Positions 40,387 to 47,049 of a DNA stretch of 64,000 nucleotides are shown in pieces. The position numbers and the translations under genes are program-made. Origin of the DNA: Rhizobium sp. Root482. GTDB lineage: Bacteria; Pseudomonadota; Alphaproteobacteria; Rhizobiales; Rhizobiaceae. The stretch spans positions 1 through 64,000 of the forward strand of contig NZ_LMFA01000003.1 of NCBI RefSeq assembly GCF_001426565.1. Reading direction: 5' to 3'. The number at the start of each line of letters is the position of its first letter. The first letter of the stretch is position 1. Under the pieces are notes generated by a model, which did not search any database, was not told where the DNA came from, and saw only the letters and a program-made list of their open reading frames with translations.

Positions 40387-41904
40387 TCAGGCGACGTTGC
40401 GGATGGTCTCCCGCATATAATCCTCCAACCCGGCAGCCTCTGCCTGGGTCAATGTCAGTCCGAGCTTGGTGCGCCGCCACAGAATGTCCTCGGCGCGGCG
40501 CGCCCATTCCTGGCCGATCAGCCACTGCACTTCGCGCTCGTAGAGATCAGCGCCGAAATGCCGCCCCAGATCCTCGACCTTGACGGCACCACCTAGCAAC
40601 TCGGCGGCGAGTGTCCCGTAGAGCCTGACCAGCCGGCGCGCATGGCGGTCGGCAAGAAACGGATAGCGAGACGTCAGCTTCGACACTTCGGCGTCGTAGC
40701 CGGTGGCCGGAAAATCGCCGCCCGGCAACACGCTTTTCGCCGTCCAGGGCTGACCCTTGCCGCCGATCACGCCGGCGATCTTTTCCAGCGCATGCTCGGC
40801 CAGCCGGCGATAGGTGGTCAGCTTGCCGCCGAAGACGTTGAGCAGCGGCGCCTCGCCGCCATCGCCATCCACCTTCAGCACATAGTCGCGCGTGGCTTCC
40901 TGCGCCTTGGAGGCGCCGTCGTCGAACAGCGGCCGCACGCCCGAATAGGTCCAGACCACATCGTCACGCGTCACCGGCTCGGCGAAATATTCGCTTGCAG
41001 CGGCGCAGAGATAGTCGATCTCCCCTTCGGTGATCTGGATATCCTTGGGATCGCCGGTGAAATCCCTGTCGGTCGTGCCGATCAGAGTGAAATCCGTCTC
41101 GTAGGGAATGGCGAAGATGATGCGATTGTCGGGATTCTGGAAGAAATAGGCGCGCTCGCCCTCGAATTTCTTCCTCACGACGATATGGCTGCCCTGCACC
41201 AGCCGCACATTATGAACATTGTTCTTGCGCACCGCATGGGACAGGACCACGTCCACCCAGGGGCCGGCGGCATTGACCAGCATGCGCGCCCGAAACAGGC
41301 TGACAGTGCCGGTCGCGACATCCTCGACCTTCACCAACCAGAGATCACCTTCACGCTCCGCCGACAGGACCTTGGCGCGGGTCATGACGCGCGCGCCCTT
41401 CAAGGCGGCGTCGCGGGCGTTGAGGATGACGAGGCGGGCATCATCCACCCAGCCGTCGGAATATTCGAAGGCCTTGGTGAACAAAGCCTTCAGCGGCCTG
41501 GCGGCGGGATCGCGGCGCATGTCGAGCGTGCGGGTGGGCGGCAGGAGCTTGCGGCCGCCGATATGGTCATAGAGGAAGAGGCCGAGCCGGATCAGCCAGG
41601 CCGGACGAATGCCGCCCTTGTGGAAAGGCAGTACGAAGCGCATCGGCCAGATGATGTGCGGCGCCATCGCCCAGAGCACTTCACGCTCCATCAGCGATTC
41701 GCGCACCAGCCGGAATTCGTAATGTTCGAGATAGCGCAATCCGCCATGGATGAGCTTGGTAGCGCGCGAGGACGTACCGGAAGCGAAATCGTCCATTTCG
41801 GCCAGCGCCACCGAATATCCGCGGCCGACGGCATCCCTTGCGATGCCGCATCCATTGATGCCGCCACCGATCACGAAGATGTCGATTACGTCCTGCGTAG
41901 GCAC
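40387..41904 (-). CDS. glpD: glycerol-3-phosphate dehydrogenase (FAD, aerobic type)
   Basis: Oxidises sn-glycerol-3-phosphate to dihydroxyacetone phosphate, feeding electrons to the quinone pool at the membrane. The 505-residue protein has the FAD-binding motif FVIGGGINGCGIARDAVGRGY near the N-terminus, FASGTSSRATKLIHGGLRYLE (about 45), AGPWVD near 230 and a C-terminal GlpD helical domain. A GTG start at 41904 is chosen because GGGAGGGG lies 5-6 bases before it; an ATG 15 bases further up has no such site. It is the first structural gene of the glycerol operon. No glycerol kinase is in the window. Confidence 0.94.
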   Translation of the reverse strand: MPTQDVIDIFVIGGGINGCGIARDAVGRGYSVALAEMDDFASGTSSRATKLIHGGLRYLEHYEFRLVRESLMEREVLWAMAPHIIWPMRFVLPFHKGGIRPAWLIRLGLFLYDHIGGRKLLPPTRTLDMRRDPAARPLKALFTKAFEYSDGWVDDARLVILNARDAALKGARVMTRAKVLSAEREGDLWLVKVEDVATGTVSLFRARMLVNAAGPWVDVVLSHAVRKNNVHNVRLVQGSHIVVRKKFEGERAYFFQNPDNRIIFAIPYETDFTLIGTTDRDFTGDPKDIQITEGEIDYLCAAASEYFAEPVTRDDVVWTYSGVRPLFDDGASKAQEATRDYVLKVDGDGGEAPLLNVFGGKLTTYRRLAEHALEKIAGVIGGKGQPWTAKSVLPGGDFPATGYDAEVSKLTSRYPFLADRHARRLVRLYGTLAAELLGGAVKVEDLGRHFGADLYEREVQWLIGQEWARRAEDILWRRTKLGLTLTQAEAAGLEDYMRETIRNVA

Positions 41905-41963
41905 TGCTTCCCCTCCCATTTCGCAATGCACAATCCTGCGCATTTGCGAAAGCCAAAATAATT

Positions 41964-41982
41964 AAAACGAAAATATTTCGAA
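41964..41982. promoter_or_regulatory. GlpR operator candidate upstream of glpD
   Basis: AAAACGAAAATATTTCGAA contains an inverted repeat CGAAA-ATA-TTTCG and lies 60-78 bp upstream of the glpD start. The AAAACGAAA half also occurs upstream of glpR, which suggests a common DeoR-family binding site. Confidence 0.55.
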
Positions 41983-42030
41983 TGTCAAATGAATGTTTTA
42001 AGAAAGCTGGAAGCGAAAAACCGGTCCACT

Positions 42031-42798
42031 TCAAACGGCCGTCTCGATCAGCCGGACATCCTGCTCCTGGCAGATCGTCCGCACATTTTCGACCGGACAG
42101 CGATCGGTAATGAAGCTGTGAACCTGGGTGATATGGCCGATCCGGACCGGCGCCGTGCGTTCGAATTTGGTGGAATCGGAGACCAGGATCACATGACGGG
42201 CATTGGCGATGATCGCCTGCGCCACCTTCACTTCGCGATAGTCGAAATCGAGCAGCGCACCGTCATGATCGATCGCCGAGGCGCCGATGACGGCGTAATC
42301 CACCTTGAACTGGCGAATGAAATCCACCGCCGCCTCGCCGACGATGCCGCCGTCCGCGCCGCGAACCACGCCGCCGGCGATCACCACCTCGATCGAGGGG
42401 AAGACCCGCAACCGATTGGCGACATTGATATTATTGGTAATCACCATCAGTTCGGTATGATCGAGAAGCGCCTCGCCAACGGCTTCCGTGGTGGTGCCGA
42501 TATTGATGAACAGCGAAGAATTATTGGGGATCATGGCGGCCGCGGCCTGCCCGATCGCCTGTTTTTCTAGGGCGGCGATCGACCGGCGCGCCTCGTATTT
42601 CACATTCTCATTGCCGCGCGGAAAGATCGCGCCGCCATGAATGCGCGTCAGCGCCCGGCCGTCGCACAGGTCGTTCAGATCCTTGCGGATGGTCTGCGGC
42701 GTCACCGAAAAGCGGGCCGCCAGTTCGTCGACGAGAACCCGGCCTTCCGTCTTGGCAAGCTCGAGGATTTCCGATTGGCGGCCGGTCAGATAGATCAA
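42031..42798 (-). CDS. glpR: DeoR-family glycerol regulon repressor GlpR
   Basis: A 255-residue DeoR-type repressor. The N-terminal winged helix is RQSEILELAKTEGRVLVDELAARFSVTPQTIRKDLNDL, with the DeoR signature running into LCDGRALTRIHGGAI. The C-terminal sugar-phosphate sensor (DeoRC) includes FINIGTTTEAVGEAL and AVIGASAIDHDGALLDFDYREVKVAQ. It probably senses glycerol-3-phosphate and represses glpD-glpSTPQUV. The start codon is TTG with GAGGGAAAG upstream. It lies 126 bp ahead of glpD in the same orientation, each with its own operator candidate. Confidence 0.93.
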   Translation of the reverse strand: MIYLTGRQSEILELAKTEGRVLVDELAARFSVTPQTIRKDLNDLCDGRALTRIHGGAIFPRGNENVKYEARRSIAALEKQAIGQAAAAMIPNNSSLFINIGTTTEAVGEALLDHTELMVITNNINVANRLRVFPSIEVVIAGGVVRGADGGIVGEAAVDFIRQFKVDYAVIGASAIDHDGALLDFDYREVKVAQAIIANARHVILVSDSTKFERTAPVRIGHITQVHSFITDRCPVENVRTICQEQDVRLIETAV

Positions 42799-42814
42799 TG
42801 TCTTTCCCTCTTGG

Positions 42815-42847
42815 TTTCGTTTTTCTTCATAATATGCGAAAACGAAA
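42815..42847. promoter_or_regulatory. GlpR operator candidate upstream of glpR
   Basis: A 9-bp inverted repeat, TTTCGTTTT (42815-42823) and AAAACGAAA (42839-42847), lies 17-49 bp upstream of the glpR start. The AAAACGAAA half is shared with the glpD upstream region. This is consistent with autoregulation by a DeoR-family protein. Confidence 0.55.
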
Positions 42848-42952
42848 GCAAGGCAAATTCATAAACACGGATCGCTGCCGCAAATGAACGCGGGAAAAAT
42901 GCGGCGGCGACCGACAGTGACAAAGCGGCCATGGGCTGCCGGGAGGTAGGGA

Positions 42953-43723
42953 ATGTTTCACCCATCATCGTTCAGGGACAGGAAGATCGTCGTCACCGGC
43001 GCCGGCCGTGGCATCGGGCTGGAAGTGGCGCGGCAGTTTCTTGCCTGCGGCGCAACCGTCTTCCTGCATGGCGGGCGGGCGCCGCAAGCCGCCCTGCCGG
43101 ATTTTCTCGAGGCCCCCCTTGCCGAAGGCCGCGCCTTTCTTTCCCATGCGGACTTCCTGGCCGAAGGCGGCGTCGAAACGCTCGCCTCCGACATCGCCAC
43201 GGCCTTCGAGGCGGTCGATGTGCTCGTCAACAATGCCGGCACCATGTTCGGCCGCTATCCGGCAGCCGAACTGACCGACCAGCAATATGAAACGGTGGTG
43301 CGGCTGAACCAGACCTCGGTCGTCCAGACCACCCGGGCGCTGCTGCCGCTGCTGCGGCGCGGCCAGAACCCGGCTATCGTCAACACCGTCTCGATCTCGG
43401 CAGTGACCGGCGGCAGTCCCGGCTCGTCGATCTATTCGGCCACCAAGGCCTTCGTCTCCACCTATTCGAAGGCGCTTGCCCGCGAACTGGCGCCCGAAGG
43501 CATAAGGGTCAATTGTGTCTCCCCCGGCACCATCGCCACCGATTTCCACGATCGCTATTCCTCCCCCGAAAAACTGGAGGCCACCCGCAAATCCATCCCG
43601 CTGCAGAGGCTCGGCACCGCACAGGATTGCGCGCCGGCCTATTTGTTTCTCGCTTCGGACGCGCTCTCCGGCTACATCACCGGACAGGTGCTGGAAGTGA
43701 ACGGCGGGCAATTGATCTGCTGA
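42953..43723 (+). CDS. short-chain dehydrogenase/reductase
   Basis: A 256-residue classical SDR oxidoreductase. The Rossmann cofactor motif is TGAGRGIG (about 15-22), the NNAG motif is VLVNNAGTMFG (about 91), the catalytic Ser lies in NTVSISAVTGG, and the YxxxK pair lies in IYSATKAFVSTYSKALARELAPEGIRVNCVSPG. The end, SGYITGQVLEVNGGQLIC, is the standard SDR C-terminus. Substrate unknown. GGGAGG precedes the ATG. It is divergent from glpR and 36 bp ahead of the LysR gene on the same strand. Confidence 0.9.
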   Translation: MFHPSSFRDRKIVVTGAGRGIGLEVARQFLACGATVFLHGGRAPQAALPDFLEAPLAEGRAFLSHADFLAEGGVETLASDIATAFEAVDVLVNNAGTMFGRYPAAELTDQQYETVVRLNQTSVVQTTRALLPLLRRGQNPAIVNTVSISAVTGGSPGSSIYSATKAFVSTYSKALARELAPEGIRVNCVSPGTIATDFHDRYSSPEKLEATRKSIPLQRLGTAQDCAPAYLFLASDALSGYITGQVLEVNGGQLIC

Positions 43724-43759
43724 CATGCCTGGCAGGGTGACGACCGGGAGGGCGCCCAA

Positions 43760-44653
43760 GTGATCGACAAGCTTGAATTCTTCATCGCACTTGCCCAGGA
43801 GCGGCATTTCGGCCGCGCCGCCGAACAATGCGGCATTACCCAGCCGACGCTTTCGGCGGCGATCCGGCAGCTGGAGGACCAGCTCGGCGTCATGCTGGTC
43901 AGCCGCGGCTCGCGCTACCAGGGGCTGACGCCGGAAGGCCAGCGCGTGCTCGAATGGGCGCGCCGCATCGTCGGCGATACCCGCACCATGCGCGAGGAGA
44001 TGCGCGCCGCCCGGCGCGGCCTGGTCGGCCATATCCGGCTGGCGGCGGTGCCGACGACGCTCGCCATGGTGCCGCGCCTGACGGCGCCTTTCCAGGAAAA
44101 GCACCCTGAAGTGACCTTCTCCGTCCTGTCCACCACCTCGCTGAAAATCCTCGGCCTCTTGGAAAATCTCGAGATCGACGCCGGCCTCACCTATCTGGAG
44201 AACGAGCCACTCGGCCGGGTCACCAGCGTGCCCCTGCAGGTCGAGCGCTACCATCTGGTGACGGCTGTCGGCACCGAACTGGCGGAACGCGAAAGCGTCA
44301 CCTGGAAGGAAGTCGGCAGTGTTCGGCTTTGTCTATTGATGGCCGACATGCAGAACCGCAGGATCATCAACCAGCATTTCGCGGAAGCCGGCGTGACAGT
44401 CGCACCGACGCTCGAATCCAATTCGATGATCGTGCTTTTCTCGCATATCCGCACCGGCCACTGGGCCAGCATCATGCCCTATAACGTCGGGAAATCATTT
44501 GGTTTTCACAACGAAGTCAAGCTGATACCGATCGTCGAGCCGGATGCCCGCCACACGGTCGGCCTGGTCGCCACGCATCGCGAGCCTTTCACGCCGCTGG
44601 TATCGGCGCTTTTGCATGAGGCCCGCATCCTGGCCGAGACCCAGGCGTTCTGA
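43760..44653 (+). CDS. fdsR: LysR-family regulator of the formate dehydrogenase operon
   Basis: A 297-residue LysR-type regulator. The N-terminal HTH (about 1-60) is LEFFIALAQERHFGRAAEQCGITQPTLSAAIRQLEDQLG, and the C-terminal periplasmic-binding-like effector domain starts near 92. It sits immediately upstream of fdsGBA in the same orientation and matches the FdsR position known from other NAD-formate dehydrogenase loci, so control by formate is likely. The start is GTG with GGGAGG upstream. Its stop codon overlaps a palindrome that may be its own operator for the downstream operon. Confidence 0.85.
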   Translation: MIDKLEFFIALAQERHFGRAAEQCGITQPTLSAAIRQLEDQLGVMLVSRGSRYQGLTPEGQRVLEWARRIVGDTRTMREEMRAARRGLVGHIRLAAVPTTLAMVPRLTAPFQEKHPEVTFSVLSTTSLKILGLLENLEIDAGLTYLENEPLGRVTSVPLQVERYHLVTAVGTELAERESVTWKEVGSVRLCLLMADMQNRRIINQHFAEAGVTVAPTLESNSMIVLFSHIRTGHWASIMPYNVGKSFGFHNEVKLIPIVEPDARHTVGLVATHREPFTPLVSALLHEARILAETQAF

Positions 44654-44668
44654 TAGAAAAAATCTATC
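44652..44668. promoter_or_regulatory. LysR-type operator candidate for the fds operon
   Basis: GATAGA-AAAAA-TCTATC is a perfect 6-5-6 inverted repeat that embeds the T-N11-A pattern of LysR-family sites (ATAGA...TCTAT). It lies about 170 bp upstream of fdsG and overlaps the stop codon of the LysR gene. Confidence 0.65.
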
Positions 44669-44839
44669 GCTCAACGAAACACGCGTATTGACCGCCCTTC
44701 TGATGGCTGCAAAGCTCCATTCCATGCGCCAGGCCCAAGGGAAAAGCCTGCGGCGAGCGGGTGGATGGCCTGGAGGAGTGCCGGCCACGGCCCGCGCCGG
44801 AAGCCCGTTGCATGGCGCGGAGATTCGGGAGGTCTGCCG

Positions 44840-45319
44840 GTGAACCAGCACATATCAAGCCTCGATATCAGCGCACGGACGCTCGATATCGTCAGCGAAA
44901 TGAAATCGCTCGAAGGGCCGCTGCTGCCGATCCTGCACGCGATCCAGGCCGAGTTTGGCCATGTGCCGCAGGAAATCCTGCCGCTCATCGCCCGCGAACT
45001 GAACCTGTCGCGCGCCGAGGTCCATGGCGTCGTCACCTTCTATCATGATTATCGCAACCACCCCGCCGGGCGTCACGTGCTGAAACTCTGTCGCGCCGAA
45101 GCCTGCCAGTCCATGGGCGGCGATCACCTTGCCGAGCGCGTGAAAACCCTGCTCGGCATCGATTTCCACCAGACGACGCTGGATGGCGCTGTGACGCTGG
45201 AACCGGTCTATTGTCTCGGGCTCTGTTCCGCCGCGCCGTCCGCGATGCTCGACGGCGCAGTGCACGGGCGACTGGATGCCGACGCGGTCGACGCGCTGGT
45301 GGCGGAGGTGCGGGCATGA
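44840..45319 (+). CDS. fdsG: NAD-dependent formate dehydrogenase gamma subunit (NuoE-like)
   Basis: A 159-residue thioredoxin-like [2Fe-2S] subunit. The cluster ligands appear as CRAEACQSMGG (about 89-99) and VYCLGLCSAAP (about 131-141). HVPQEILPLIARELNLSRAEVHGVVTFYHDY is the typical NuoE/HoxE/FdsG N-terminal helical region. It transfers electrons in the soluble, molybdenum-containing FDH complex that oxidises formate to CO2 with NAD. The start is GTG, selected by GGAGG 7 bases upstream; a longer version from 44765 lacks family similarity. It overlaps fdsB by 4 bp (ATGA). Confidence 0.94.
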   Translation: MNQHISSLDISARTLDIVSEMKSLEGPLLPILHAIQAEFGHVPQEILPLIARELNLSRAEVHGVVTFYHDYRNHPAGRHVLKLCRAEACQSMGGDHLAERVKTLLGIDFHQTTLDGAVTLEPVYCLGLCSAAPSAMLDGAVHGRLDADAVDALVAEVRA

Positions 45320-46872
45320 CGGTCAGGATTTTCGTTCCGAGGGATGCGGCCGCACTGGCGGTGGGCGCCGAGCGCGTGGCGGAACGCCTCGCAAGCGAGA
45401 TCGAGGCACGCGGTCTCGATGCGACGATCGTGCGCAACGGCTCGCGCGGCCTGCACTGGCTGGAGCCGATGATCGAGGTCGACACTGCCGAGGGCCGGAT
45501 CGCCTATGGTCCGGTCAGGCCGTCGGACGTCGCAGCATTGCTCGACGCCGGCCTCGCCAATGGCGGCAATCACCCGCTCTGTCTTGGAAAGACCGAGGAC
45601 CTGCCCTTCCTGAAAAGCCAGACGCGTCTGACCTTTGCCCGCTGCGGCATCGTCGATCCGCTGTCACTGGCCGATTATCGCGCCCATGACGGGTTGAAGG
45701 GCCTGCAAAAGGCCGTGGCCATGGCGCCCGCCGATGTCGTCGCCCAGGTCACCGAAAGCGGCCTGCGCGGCCGCGGCGGCGCCGGCTTCCCGACCGGCAT
45801 CAAATGGAAGACCGTGCTCGATACAGCGGATGAGCGCAAATATATCGTCTGCAATGCCGACGAAGGCGATAGCGGCACCTTTGCCGACCGGATGATCATG
45901 GAGGGCGACCCCTTCGTCGTCATCGAGGGCATGGCGATCGCCGGGCTCGCGACCGGCGCCACAAAGGGTTTTGTCTATATCCGCTCGGAATATCCGCATG
46001 CGATCGAGACGATGACGCAAGCCGTCGGGATCGCCCGCGCCGCTGGCATTCTCGGCGCCTCCGTGCTCGGCTCGGCCCGGGGCTTCGACATCGAAATCCG
46101 TACCGGCGCCGGCGCCTATGTCTGCGGCGAGGAAACGGCACTCCTCAACAGCCTGGAAGGCAAGCGCGGCGTCGTGCGCGCCAAGCCGCCGCTTCCCGCC
46201 CACAAGGGCCTGTTCGGCCGTCCGACGGTGATCAACAATGTCATCTCGCTCGCCTCCGTGCCGATCATCATGGACAAGGGCGCCGCCTACTACCGCGATT
46301 TCGGCATGGGCCGCTCGCGCGGCACCATCCCCATCCAGATCGCCGGCAATGTTAGGCATGGCGGTCTCTACGAGGTCGCCTTCGGCCTGACGCTCGGCGA
46401 GATCGTCGACCGGATCGGCGGCGGCACGGCAACGGGCCGGCCGGTAAAGGCCGTTCAGGTCGGCGGCCCGCTCGGTGCCTATTTCCCGCCGGCGCTGTTC
46501 GATACGCCCTTCGACTACGAAGCCTTCGCCGCCCGCGACGGTCTCATCGGCCATGCCGGCATCGTAGTCTTCGACGACAGCGCCGACATGCTGAAACAGG
46601 CCCGCTTCGCCATGGAATTCTGCGCCGTCGAAAGCTGCGGCAAATGCACCCCCTGCCGCATCGGCTCGACCCGCGGCGTCGAGGTGATCGACAAGGTCGC
46701 CGAAGGGATCGAGCCCGAGCAGAACCTCGCTCTGCTGTCCGACCTCTGCAACACGATGAAATTCGGCTCGCTCTGCGCGCTCGGCGGCTTCACCCCCTAT
46801 CCGGTCATGAGCGCCGTCACCCATTTCCCCGACGATTTCCGCCCGGCACCCTTGGTGGAGGCGGCGGAATGA
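45316..46872 (+). CDS. fdsB: NAD-dependent formate dehydrogenase beta subunit (NuoF-like)
   Basis: A 518-residue diaphorase subunit that binds FMN, NAD and a [4Fe-4S] cluster. After an N-terminal thioredoxin-like region (about 1-110) come the NAD/FMN glycine-rich loop SGLRGRGGAGFPTG (about 150), the FMN-contact region YIVCNADEGDSGTF, and GAGAYVCGEETALLNSLEG. The cluster motif is ESCGKCTPCRIGSTRG (about 438) with a later Cys in SLCALGG. It overlaps fdsG by 4 bp. A 177-bp repeat-containing gap separates it from fdsA. Confidence 0.95.
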   Translation: MTVRIFVPRDAAALAVGAERVAERLASEIEARGLDATIVRNGSRGLHWLEPMIEVDTAEGRIAYGPVRPSDVAALLDAGLANGGNHPLCLGKTEDLPFLKSQTRLTFARCGIVDPLSLADYRAHDGLKGLQKAVAMAPADVVAQVTESGLRGRGGAGFPTGIKWKTVLDTADERKYIVCNADEGDSGTFADRMIMEGDPFVVIEGMAIAGLATGATKGFVYIRSEYPHAIETMTQAVGIARAAGILGASVLGSARGFDIEIRTGAGAYVCGEETALLNSLEGKRGVVRAKPPLPAHKGLFGRPTVINNVISLASVPIIMDKGAAYYRDFGMGRSRGTIPIQIAGNVRHGGLYEVAFGLTLGEIVDRIGGGTATGRPVKAVQVGGPLGAYFPPALFDTPFDYEAFAARDGLIGHAGIVVFDDSADMLKQARFAMEFCAVESCGKCTPCRIGSTRGVEVIDKVAEGIEPEQNLALLSDLCNTMKFGSLCALGGFTPYPVMSAVTHFPDDFRPAPLVEAAE

Positions 46873-46895
46873 TGGACCGATTTTTAACAGAATTG

Positions 46896-47006
46896 CCCCT
46901 CACCCTAGCCCTCTCCCCGCTTGCGGGGAGAGGGGACGACAGAGGTTGCCGCCCGGTCCTTCACCCCGTCTACGGGGAGAAGGTGGCCGACAGGCCGGAT
47001 GAGGGG
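46896..47006. repeat. RIME-like palindromic element between fdsB and fdsA
   Basis: A 111-bp element bounded by CCCCTCA and TGAGGGG. It contains a perfect 12-bp stem (46909-46920 with 46923-46934) and a second imperfect hairpin (about 46958-46983). The composition (CTCTCCCCGC, GGGGAGAAGG, CCGGATGAGGGG) matches the Rhizobium-specific intergenic mosaic element type. It lies inside an operon, between two subunit genes of one enzyme. Confidence 0.8.
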
Positions 47007-47049
47007 CGTGCCTCCTCGCGGATCGCATCCAGTTTTTCGGGAGATACCC

